Source: Trichothermofontia sp964536415 (GTDB lineage: Bacteria > Cyanobacteriota > Cyanobacteriia > B231). From it: a DNA stretch of 10,633 nt. Position numbers and translations under genes: made by a program. The first letter of the stretch is position 1, and each line of letters starts with the position of its first letter. Of this stretch, positions 1 through 6,514 are shown piece by piece. Below the pieces are notes generated by a model. That model made no database searches. It was not told where the DNA came from and saw nothing but the letters and a program-made list of their open reading frames with translations. The stretch is taken from positions 1 through 10,633 of the forward strand of contig CAZHXN010000115.1 of assembly GCA_964536415.1 (NCBI GenBank). Direction: 5' to 3'.

Positions 1-1423
1 CCCGAAATCGCGCTTCGCTGGTACGGAGAGCTATCTCGGCCTGTTTACGTTCGGCCACATCTAGCGTAACGCCACCGACAATAATCTCGCCGGACTCCAG
101 CCGTGTAAAGCGGATCGTATCTTGTAACCACCGCTGTTGTCCCTGCTGGTTGAAAATCCGATATTCAAAGGTATCCGACTCCAGGTTCTCGTTCGTATCC
201 TGTCTTCGCTCCTGAACCGCCCGTTGCACTTTGGCCAGAAACTGCACCCGATCGTCCGGATGCATGATGTCAAAAAACAAGGCCGAGTTAGCAATAATTT
301 GTTCGGGATCTAAGCCACTGACTTCCCGCTGGCCGTCACTGACGTAGAGGAAGCTGACCTGACCCGCTGGATCAACCTGAAATCGGTAAACAGAACCGGG
401 TAAATTATCAGTAATTAAAGTCAGTAGTTCCTGATTTTGATTGAGGGTTTGTTCCACCCACTTGCGATCGCTGATATCCGCAATGAATCCCACTAACCGC
501 TGGTGTTCGCTGTCGGGAATCGTGGTCAGGCAGTTCCTATCCTCAACCCACAGCCAATATCCCTCATAGTGGCGAATACGATATTGCTGGCAACGCACTT
601 CCTGTCTCAGCAGGTCGGTCGGACTAGGCAGTTGCAGGCGTAAATAATCGTCTGGGTGAATACAAGCCACCCAATCTGACAAGGTTTGGGGGGCAGCCAG
701 GGGCGGATAGCCTAAAATCATCTGGAGGTTGGATCCCCAAGTCAGGCGATCGCAGGTCAAATCCCATTCATACAGAATTTGACCACTGGCCCGTCCAGCC
801 GCTTCGTAGCGATGTTGCCATACCTGAAGTTCACGTAATTCACGTAATTGTTGTTGCTGTAGTTTGGCTGCCTGGAGCTGCTCCAGTTTCAGCGATAGGG
901 CTGCTGCTGCACTTTGGAGCAGGGCAACTTCCGTCCCACTCCAGGGACGGGCCTCGGAACAATTATCAAAACCGATAAACCCCCAAAACTGACCCTGGAC
1001 GATCAAGGGGAGCACTAAAATGGACAGAATTCCCTGCGGTTCTAGAATAGCGCGTTCTGATGGGGGAAACTCCGACACATTGCCCGCAATAATGTCTCCC
1101 CGACCCAATACGATTTCCCAGCGGCCAAAAAAGTCGGCGTAGGACAGGTGTTGCAGGATAGGGTTATCGATCTCTGGCTGAACGCCTACGTTACACCATT
1201 CAGCCTGTTGGCGCATGACGAGACGATCGTCACTGTCCCAGAAATTCTCAAATATATATACCCGTGAGGCTCCACTGGCTCGCCCCAATCGCTCTAGTGT
1301 CCTTTGATAAATGAGGGCAAGCGGATGGTCAGCCAGCAGATCCTGTTGGATTGCGATCAGGGTTTTCAGGTAACGATCGTAACGATCGTGTTGATGGGGG
1401 GGTGCCGAAACCGTTTCATTCAT
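1..1423 (-). CDS. GAF/PAS sensor protein, N-terminal part (cut by window edge)
   Basis: The minus strand is open without a stop from the ATG at 1421-1423 to the first base of the window, giving 474 residues. Residues about 35-180 look like a GAF domain, with the typical QFWGFIGFDNC stretch near 145-155. A Gln/Leu-rich helix (about 178-203) follows. A PAS domain with its PAC end (VGFIADISDRK, 311-321) spans about 205-321, and a second PAS/PAC spans about 330-460 (GGVTLDVAERK). The last residues, SEARFR, are the usual beginning of another PAS domain. There is no signal peptide or membrane segment, so it should be a cytoplasmic sensor. The output domain (histidine kinase, GGDEF/EAL or other) lies outside the window and cannot be named. 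This is the only ATG in frame after an upstream stop, and no clear Shine-Dalgarno sits in front of it. The family assignment is from recognisable domain motifs only. Confidence 0.9.
   Translation of the reverse strand, partial: MNETVSAPPHQHDRYDRYLKTLIAIQQDLLADHPLALIYQRTLERLGRASGASRVYIFENFWDSDDRLVMRQQAEWCNVGVQPEIDNPILQHLSYADFFGRWEIVLGRGDIIAGNVSEFPPSERAILEPQGILSILVLPLIVQGQFWGFIGFDNCSEARPWSGTEVALLQSAAAALSLKLEQLQAAKLQQQQLRELRELQVWQHRYEAAGRASGQILYEWDLTCDRLTWGSNLQMILGYPPLAAPQTLSDWVACIHPDDYLRLQLPSPTDLLRQEVRCQQYRIRHYEGYWLWVEDRNCLTTIPDSEHQRLVGFIADISDRKWVEQTLNQNQELLTLITDNLPGSVYRFQVDPAGQVSFLYVSDGQREVSGLDPEQIIANSALFFDIMHPDDRVQFLAKVQRAVQERRQDTNENLESDTFEYRIFNQQGQQRWLQDTIRFTRLESGEIIVGGVTLDVAERKQAEIALRTSEARFR
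1373..1389. repeat. Tandem ACGATCGT boxes inside the sensor gene start
   Basis: The palindromic octamer ACGATCGT occurs at 1373-1380 and again at 1382-1389, one base apart. On the minus strand this encodes the repeated tripeptide Asp-Arg-Tyr at residues 13-18 of the sensor protein. The same octamer also occurs at 1223-1230 and twice in the upstream palindrome at 1499-1522. It is related to, but not identical with, HIP1 (GCGATCGC). Confidence 0.7.
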
Positions 1424-1493
1424 GCCAGGGGCCAGTCCGTGGTATTACTAATGTATCTAATCCTCCCTAAAAATAAAACCGTACTCAGACGTA

Positions 1494-1522
1494 AATATAC
1501 GATCGTAGAAATCTACGATCGT
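1494..1522 (-). promoter_or_regulatory. Perfect 11-2-11 palindrome next to a -10-like box upstream of the sensor gene
   Basis: ACGATCGTAGA (1499-1509) and TCTACGATCGT (1512-1522) are exact reverse complements separated by two A residues. Read on the minus strand, the palindrome ends in a TATATT hexamer (1494-1499) that resembles a sigma-70 -10 box. It lies about 75 bp upstream of the sensor start codon. The arrangement fits an operator overlapping a promoter. A hairpin in a leader RNA is the alternative. No matching -35 box was found at the right distance, so the promoter part is weak; the palindrome itself is directly seen. Confidence 0.5.
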
Positions 1523-1620
1523 GGGTGTTAAATCCAGGCCCCGTTGAGCAGCAGAGAATCTCAGCCTTCGGGCAAGTGCTAGTTTGACTGCCCCTACATC
1601 TAGGCACGCTCTATCAATGT

Positions 1621-1658
1621 AATTGTAGTCAGCGTACTGAGGGCAATTGTAGTCAGCG
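1621..1658. repeat. 14-bp direct repeat with 24-bp period
   Basis: AATTGTAGTCAGCG is found at 1621-1634 and again, unchanged, at 1645-1658, separated by ten unrelated bases. Only two copies are present. It could be a local duplication or a two-site binding array; nothing in the sequence decides. Confidence 0.6.
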
Positions 1659-1699
1659 CACCTATGCAAAATTGAGCGGATAAACCTGTCAATACAAAA

Positions 1700-1719
1700 G
1701 TGGGGCACCCAGTCCCCAC
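1700..1719. repeat. Short inverted repeat, dispersed-repeat type
   Basis: GTGGGG (1700-1705) and CCCCAC (1714-1719) form a 6-bp stem around an 8-base loop, followed by CCTACGC. The wording GTGGGGxACCCA...CCCCACCCTAC is typical of small GC-rich palindromic repeats scattered in cyanobacterial genomes. There is no T tract, so it is not an obvious terminator, although it lies just downstream of the small gene at 1794-1937 when read on the minus strand. Confidence 0.5.
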
Positions 1720-1793
1720 CCTACGCATACTTCTTTAATAACACTTGATCCAGCGAGTGATTGTATCAGCAAATGGCTCGTCGTTACGGGTTT

Positions 1794-1937
1794 TTAATAG
1801 TTGTGAGCCTTGGGAATTTCACCGTCAAAGGGTTGCACCCCGATCGCGGGATAGGTATCTTCTACGGGCGTAAAAACGCGACCGACTGCCTCCATGACAT
1901 ACTGAATAGCTTGGCTGATCTTGTTCCAGAATTTCAT
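1794..1937 (-). CDS. Small 47-residue protein of unknown function
   Basis: The ATG at 1935-1937 is preceded by AGGGGG (1943-1948) at a 5-base spacing, a strong ribosome binding site. The frame ends at TAA 1794-1796. The product begins MKFWNKISQAIQYVMEAVGR and ends in an acidic, proline-containing tail with YPAIGVQPFDGEIPK at residues 29-43. Residues 3-23 would form an amphipathic or hydrophobic helix. From memory, short cyanobacterial proteins with a YPxxGVQPFxG tail exist in several genomes, which supports a real gene, but I know of no function. A good sigma-70 promoter lies about 100 bp upstream (2046-2075). It is transcribed away from the chelatase gene and towards the sensor gene 370 bp downstream. 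With one short helix and a charged tail it could be a membrane-associated or complex-bound microprotein; that is only inference. Confidence 0.75.
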   Translation of the reverse strand: MKFWNKISQAIQYVMEAVGRVFTPVEDTYPAIGVQPFDGEIPKAHNY

Positions 1938-2020
1938 AATTTCCCCCTGTTGTCCACATTAAGGTTGAAGTGTTAAGCCAGTGTTTACCTTGAGAACACC
2001 ACTTATAAGCCTTTGAAATA

Positions 2021-2030
2021 CTCAATTGAG
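2021..2030. repeat. 10-bp palindrome CTCAATTGAG in the small gene's leader
   Basis: CTCAATTGAG is a perfect palindrome placed just downstream of the predicted transcription start of the small gene at 1794-1937. It may be an operator or chance; it is short. Confidence 0.3.
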
Positions 2031-2045
2031 ACCTCCCTTGCTCTC

Positions 2046-2075
2046 ATCATAATGAAGCGGTTTTATGGCTGTCAA
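2046..2075 (-). promoter_or_regulatory. Sigma-70-type promoter for the 47-residue gene
   Basis: On the minus strand a perfect -35 box TTGACA (2070-2075) is followed after 18 bp by TATGAT (2046-2051), five of six matches to the -10 consensus. Transcription would start near 2039 and give a leader of about 100 bases before the ATG at 1937. This is the best promoter match I found in the window. Confidence 0.6.
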
Positions 2076-2578
2076 AGAATTCCATGCTTCTTCATAGGTC
2101 TTTAAGATTAGTAATAAATACCTGTTTTAAGGTGCTGTTGGCAAGGCTTGGCCCAGTTGCATCCCCAGATTGATGAGGCAGTCTAATAGAGTTATGAATT
2201 TTGATAAGTAAAATTGGGATCGGGTCGGGTCTCCCGCGATCGTGTATCCAAGAAAACAATGGGATTTTGCGTCAACTTTTGCCCAGCATCATTGAGAGCG
2301 AGAGGATACCTGAAATCCCGCAGCAGGTTGATCCCAAGCCCGTTTGTGGCTGATTGCGAGGGTTAGGGCTGCAAGATTGAGGTAGAGATAAAAGACCTAA
2401 CTTCATTTTAGATGGAGTCTAACCACCCACTGCTGGGTTCACTCCTGGCTTGACTGCTGGTCCGCTGCTCTGGGGGACAAAACGTTCTGCTAATCCCGCT
2501 CACTACAATGGAGGTATGGAGGTAGGCCCTGGGCTGCCAAGCGGTGCAGGGTTGCTGGATCGGGTTTGGGATTGTTGC
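2076..2578. other. Upstream region of the chelatase gene, no gene seen
   Basis: About 500 bp between the divergent small-gene promoter and the chelatase ribosome binding site. No open frame with a ribosome binding site or recognisable product was found on either strand. I could not identify a convincing promoter pair or a known riboswitch fold. The stretch 2513-2529 carries two copies of ATGGAGGT-like sequence in tandem. The frame upstream of 2591 is open back to a TTG at 2450, but the residues it would add do not resemble the family. Confidence 0.5.
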
Positions 2579-2584
2579 GGGAGG
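2579..2584 (+). promoter_or_regulatory. Ribosome binding site that fixes the chlH start
   Basis: GGGAGG at 2579-2584 stands 6 bases before the ATG at 2591. This, and the family-like start MPRIVLLTGFESFN, decide for 2591 over the earlier in-frame TTG (2450) and ATG (2516). Confidence 0.75.
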
Positions 2585-2590
2585 CGAGTT

Positions 2591-5500
2591 ATGCCCAGGA
2601 TCGTTCTGCTTACGGGCTTTGAGTCGTTCAATACGGACCTCTATCGGCAGGCAGCCCAGTTGGCCCAGTCCCGTTGCCCAGAGTTGGAGATTGGTGTGTT
2701 CAGCGATCGCGATCTGGCCCAAGACCCCGATCGCGTGGCGGCGGCGCTTCAGGATGCCCAGGTGTTTTTCGCCAGTTTGATTTTTGACTATGAGCAGGTG
2801 ATGTGGCTGCGCGAGCGGGTCCAGGCGATTCCGATTCGGTTGGTGTTTGAGTCGGCGCTGGAGCTGATGAGTTTGACCCAGTTGGGGAAGTTCGCGATCG
2901 GCGATCGACCAAAGGGGATGCCGAAGCCGGTGAAGTTTATTCTAGATAAGTTCAGTACGGGGCGGGAGGAGGATAAGCTGGCGGGCTATATTAGCTTTTT
3001 GAAAACCGGGCCGAAGTTGTTGAAATTTATCCCGGTGCAAAAGGTTCAGGATCTGCGCAATTGGCTGATTGTCTATGGCTATTGGAATGCGGGGGGACCG
3101 GAAAATGTCGCGGCGATGTTCTGGCATTTGGCTAAGCATTATCTGCAATTATCGCCCCAGGATTTAGCAGCGTTGACGGAGATACCGGAACCGGTAACGA
3201 TTCCGAATATGGGGTTGGTGCATCCGGACTATCAGGGATATTTTGAGTCGCCAAGGGTTTATTGGGAGTGGTACAGGGGGGTTAGGCTAACCACTAAGAC
3301 ACGAAGACACGAAGGGGACACGAAGGGGGCGGCTCCGGTGGTGGGGATTTTGCTGTATCGCAAGCATGTGATTACGAAGCAGCCCTATATTCCCCAGTTG
3401 ATTCGTCATTTTGAGGACCAGGGGTTCATCCCGGTGCCAATCTTTATCAATGGGGTGGAAGGTCATGTAGCGGTGCGGGATTGGCTGACGACGGAGGCGG
3501 AACAAACCCAACGGCAGCAGGGGCAGAATCCAACGCCATCTCTTTCTCCAGAGGCGGTGAAGGTGGAGGCGATCGTCTCCACCATCGGTTTTCCCCTCGT
3601 AGGCGGTCCGGCGGGATCGATGGAGGCAGGACGGCAGGTGGAGGTCGCCAAGCGCATCCTGAGTACGAAGAATGTGCCCTACATAGTGGCAGCTCCGTTG
3701 CTGATTCAGGATATCCAGTCCTGGACGCGGCGGGGGATTGGTGGACTGCAAAGTGTGGTGCTGTATGCATTGCCGGAGTTGGATGGGGCGATCGATACGG
3801 TGCCGCTAGGAGGGCTGGTGGGCGATCGCATTTATCTGATCCCGGAACGGTTGCAACGCTTGACGGGGCGGTTGTGGCAGTGGATTAAGCTGCGGCGGAC
3901 GCCGGTAGGGGAGCGAAAAATCGCAATTATTCTCTATGGGTTTCCACCGGGCTATGGGGCAACGGGGACGGCGGCGTTGCTGAATGTGCCGCGATCGTTG
4001 TTGAAGCTGTTACAAGCGTTGAAGAAACAGGGTTATACAGTGGGGGATTTGCCAGATGATGCGGCAACCTTAATTGAGTGGGTGCGGTTTGCCGATGAGG
4101 AGATGCGGTTGCGCGATCGGGAAATGGCCCCACCACCATTAACCCGTAGGGGCGGGTTGACACCAACACCTAGCGAGAAACACTCAATACCGGTAAACCC
4201 GTCCTCATCGGACAACGGTTCCTCCCCCTCTCCCACCCCAGCGTTGACGACGGTGAAAGTGCCGCAGTTGGAGCGGTGGTTGGGGTATTTGTTGACCCGG
4301 CGGATTGAGCAGTGTTGGCAATCATTAACGGATTGTGGCATTCGCACGTTGGGAGATGAATACTGGCTCGGTGGGTTGCAGTTGGGGAATGTGTGGATTG
4401 GGGTGCAGCCACCGTTGGGGATATCGGGGGACCCGATGCGGTTGATGTTTGAGCGGGACATGACGCCCCATCCCCAGTACGCCGCGTTTTATCAATGGTT
4501 GCAAAAGGCGTTCGGTGCCCAGGCGGTCATCCATTTTGGCATGCATGGCACAGTGGAATGGTTACCGGGTGCGCCCCTGGGGAATACGGGCTATTCCTGG
4601 CCAGATGTTTTGCTGGGGAATTTGCCGAATCTCTATATTTATGCCGCCAATAATCCTTCAGAATCGATTCTGGCCAAACGTCGGGGCTATGGGGTTTTAA
4701 TCTCCCATAATGTGCCGCCCTATGGTCGCGCTGGCTTATATAAAGAACTGGTCAATCTCCGGGATCTGATTAACGAATATCGCGAAGATCCGGAAAAAAA
4801 TTTTGCGTTGAAAGAAGCCATTTGTAAAAAGATTTTGGATACGGGTTTGGATGCCGATCGCCCCTTTGCAGAAGCCCATCGCCTGGGGATTGAATTCACC
4901 CCAGAAAATGCCCGAATGTTCAGTGATCAGGTTTTCAATGCCTACCTGGTTGATCTCTATGCCTATCTCCAGATCCTCGAAGATCGCCTCTTCTCCTCTG
5001 GCCTCCACACCCTGGGAGAAGCCCCTGATGCCGAAACCTTAGCGGGCTACCTGCGGGCCTATTTCGGCGATGATCTCCCCGCTGCCGTAATTGATATCCT
5101 TTGCCAGGACGCGATCGACCTCAAAACCCTGGAAACCCAATACGGACCTCAAACCCCATACCCCGTCCCCCGCGATCGCCTGGAAACTGCCCTGCAAATC
5201 CGCGATCGCCTCGCCCAAACCGGGGAAGAACTCACCAACCTCCTGCGGGGCCTCAACGGCGAATATATCCCCCCCGCTCCCGGCGGTGACCTCCTGCGCG
5301 ATGGTCCGGGGGTCCTGCCCACGGGTCGTAATATCCATGCCCTCGATCCCTACCGCATGCCCTCCCCAGCCGCCTATGAACGGGGCCGTGCGATCGCCCG
5401 CCAACTCATCGCCCAACATCTCGAAGAACAGGGCCAGTACCCAGAAACGATCGCCGTGATGCTCTGGGGGTTAGATGCGATTAAAACTAAGGGAGAATCT

Positions 5501-6514
5501 CTAGGCATTCTGCTCGAACTAGTGGGAGCCACACCGCTCAAGGAAGGGACCGGACGGATTGTGCGCTATGAACTCATCCCCCTAGCCGAACTTGATCATC
5601 CTCGCATTGATGTGTTAGCCAATCTATCGGGGATTTTCCGAGATAGCTTTGCGAATATTCTGGAATTGTTGGATGATCTGTTCCAACGTGCGGCCCTCGC
5701 CGATGAGCCAGAGGACCAGAATTTTATTCGTAAACACGCCCTCGCCATGCAGGCCCAAGGGATTGAGAATCCAGCCGCCCGCCTGTTCTCCAATCCAGCC
5801 GGGGATTTTGGTTCCCTAGTCAACGATCGCGTCGTCAGTTCCAATTGGGAATCCGGAGAAGAATTGGCCCAAACCTGGGAAAGCCGTAATGCCTTCAGCT
5901 ATGGCCGTCGGGATACGGGTCAGGCCCGTCCCGCCGTGTTGCAAACCCTGTTACAAAGTACCGATCGCATCGTTCAGGAAATCGATTCCGTTGAATATGG
6001 CCTCACCGACATTCAAGAGTATTACGCCAACACCGGTGCCCTCAAACAAGCTGCCGAACAACGCCGTCGGGCCAAGGGTCGCCGCAGTCCAGTCCACACC
6101 AGTTTTGTCGAAAGTTTCTCGAAGGATACGACCCCCAGAAAATTAGAAGACCTCCTGCGCATGGAATACCGCACGAAGTTGCTCAACCCAAAATGGGCAG
6201 AAGCGATGGCCAACCAGGGTGCCGGGGGAGCCTACGAAATTTCCCAACGGCTGACAGCCCTCATTGGCTGGGGCGGCACGACAAATTTCCAGGAAGCGTG
6301 GGTTTACGATCAAGCCGCCATGACCTATGCCCTTGATCCAGCGATGGCCACCAAATTGCGCAAGGCTAATCCCGAAGCCTTTCGCAACATCGTTGGGCGA
6401 ATGTTAGAGGCCCACGGACGCGGATTCTGGCACCCACAACCAGAGGTATTAGCGAAGTTGCAATCCCTTTACGATCTCTCTGATGCCGAAATTGAAGGGG
6501 TCGCGATCGAGTAG
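2591..6514 (+). CDS. chlH: Mg-chelatase H subunit, ChlH/BchH family (second-copy type)
   Basis: This is the large porphyrin-binding subunit that, with ChlI and ChlD, inserts Mg2+ into protoporphyrin IX at the start of chlorophyll synthesis. It has 1307 residues, close to the family's usual 1200-1350. Residues 1-160 match the N-terminal DUF3479-type domain; the rest is the CobN/Mg-chelatase domain. Family motifs include HFGMHGTVEWLPG (648-660), GEYIPPAPGGD (890-900), LPTGRNIHALDP (909-920) and WGLDAIKTKGES (959-970). The Glu in the HGxxEWLPG motif corresponds to a Glu thought to be at the active site. The N-terminus and the EWLPG wording differ from the canonical cyanobacterial ChlH (which reads HGSLEFMPG, from memory), so I take it as the paralogue; its metal and porphyrin are unproven. 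CobN is the other possibility, but the C-terminal motifs fit ChlH better. Two repeat-derived insertions (about residues 234-246 and 512-554) and a change from G-rich to C-rich sequence near 4740-4850 are notable. ChlI and ChlD are not in the window. Confidence 0.92.
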   Translation: MPRIVLLTGFESFNTDLYRQAAQLAQSRCPELEIGVFSDRDLAQDPDRVAAALQDAQVFFASLIFDYEQVMWLRERVQAIPIRLVFESALELMSLTQLGKFAIGDRPKGMPKPVKFILDKFSTGREEDKLAGYISFLKTGPKLLKFIPVQKVQDLRNWLIVYGYWNAGGPENVAAMFWHLAKHYLQLSPQDLAALTEIPEPVTIPNMGLVHPDYQGYFESPRVYWEWYRGVRLTTKTRRHEGDTKGAAPVVGILLYRKHVITKQPYIPQLIRHFEDQGFIPVPIFINGVEGHVAVRDWLTTEAEQTQRQQGQNPTPSLSPEAVKVEAIVSTIGFPLVGGPAGSMEAGRQVEVAKRILSTKNVPYIVAAPLLIQDIQSWTRRGIGGLQSVVLYALPELDGAIDTVPLGGLVGDRIYLIPERLQRLTGRLWQWIKLRRTPVGERKIAIILYGFPPGYGATGTAALLNVPRSLLKLLQALKKQGYTVGDLPDDAATLIEWVRFADEEMRLRDREMAPPPLTRRGGLTPTPSEKHSIPVNPSSSDNGSSPSPTPALTTVKVPQLERWLGYLLTRRIEQCWQSLTDCGIRTLGDEYWLGGLQLGNVWIGVQPPLGISGDPMRLMFERDMTPHPQYAAFYQWLQKAFGAQAVIHFGMHGTVEWLPGAPLGNTGYSWPDVLLGNLPNLYIYAANNPSESILAKRRGYGVLISHNVPPYGRAGLYKELVNLRDLINEYREDPEKNFALKEAICKKILDTGLDADRPFAEAHRLGIEFTPENARMFSDQVFNAYLVDLYAYLQILEDRLFSSGLHTLGEAPDAETLAGYLRAYFGDDLPAAVIDILCQDAIDLKTLETQYGPQTPYPVPRDRLETALQIRDRLAQTGEELTNLLRGLNGEYIPPAPGGDLLRDGPGVLPTGRNIHALDPYRMPSPAAYERGRAIARQLIAQHLEEQGQYPETIAVMLWGLDAIKTKGESLGILLELVGATPLKEGTGRIVRYELIPLAELDHPRIDVLANLSGIFRDSFANILELLDDLFQRAALADEPEDQNFIRKHALAMQAQGIENPAARLFSNPAGDFGSLVNDRVVSSNWESGEELAQTWESRNAFSYGRRDTGQARPAVLQTLLQSTDRIVQEIDSVEYGLTDIQEYYANTGALKQAAEQRRRAKGRRSPVHTSFVESFSKDTTPRKLEDLLRMEYRTKLLNPKWAEAMANQGAGGAYEISQRLTALIGWGGTTNFQEAWVYDQAAMTYALDPAMATKLRKANPEAFRNIVGRMLEAHGRGFWHPQPEVLAKLQSLYDLSDAEIEGVAIE
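3290..3327 (+). repeat. Dispersed 'CTAAGACACGAAGACACGAAG' type repeat inserted in frame in chlH
   Basis: The sequence starts ACCACTAAGACACGAAG and continues with two more ACACGAAG units. This is a very widespread bacterial dispersed repeat, normally intergenic. Here it is in frame and encodes TTKTRRHEGDTKG (residues 234-246) between the conserved blocks VYWEWYRG and PVVGILLYRKHV. Runs of Arg, His, Lys and Gly of this kind are typical when this repeat is translated. It adds a basic surface loop and does not disrupt the reading frame. Confidence 0.75.
4146..4206 (+). repeat. MITE-like repeat with imperfect inverted ends inside chlH
   Basis: GTAGGGGCGGGTTGACACC starts at 4146 and GGTAAACCCGTCCTC ends at 4206; the two arms are imperfect reverse complements (about 11 of 13 positions at the core). 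GTAGGGGCGGGTT...AACCCGCCCCTAC elements are common dispersed repeats in cyanobacteria. The element and its flanks encode a low-complexity stretch of Pro, Ser and Thr (about residues 512-554: APPPLTRRGGLTPTPSEK and onwards), just before the conserved PQLERWLGYLL block. The frame stays open through it. Confidence 0.65.

Larger units (their letters stand above)
1523..1793. other. Intergenic stretch with short repeats, no convincing gene
   Basis: This is the spacer between the small gene ending at 1794 and the palindrome in front of the sensor gene. Both strands have short open frames, but none has a ribosome binding site or a recognisable product. It contains the direct repeat at 1621-1658 and the hairpin at 1700-1719 listed separately. 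The base at 1591-1600 begins a CCCCTACA motif that recalls the edges of common cyanobacterial dispersed repeats, so the stretch may be made of decayed repeat copies. Confidence 0.5.

Noticed and set aside
1373..1522. CRISPR-like array from the repeated ACGATCGT boxes
   Set aside because: The repeats are only 8 bp, unevenly spaced, partly coding, and there are no spacers of uniform length or cas genes.
1457..1708. 83-codon minus-strand frame through the repeat-containing spacer
   Set aside because: It runs through direct repeats and a hairpin and looks like translated repeat; I considered a transposase remnant but found no diagnostic motif.
1761..1976. 71-codon plus-strand frame
   Set aside because: It is antisense to the 47-codon gene, has no ribosome binding site and no family resemblance.
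1825..2025. 66-codon minus-strand frame starting at TTG with GGGAGG in front
   Set aside because: It overlaps the better 47-codon gene in another frame, and its C-terminal half is just that gene read out of frame. The GGGAGG is noted as a possible leader feature only.
2450..2590. 47-residue N-terminal extension of the chelatase from TTG 2450 (or 25 residues from ATG 2516)
   Set aside because: No suitable ribosome binding site stands in front of either, the added residues are low-complexity, and ATG 2591 has GGGAGG plus a family-like start.
2591..6514. Cobaltochelatase CobN as the product name
   Set aside because: The C-terminal blocks (LPTGRNIHALDP, WGLDAIKTKGES, LLNPKW) fit ChlH/BchH better, and no cobalamin gene is nearby. 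It remains a lower-probability alternative.
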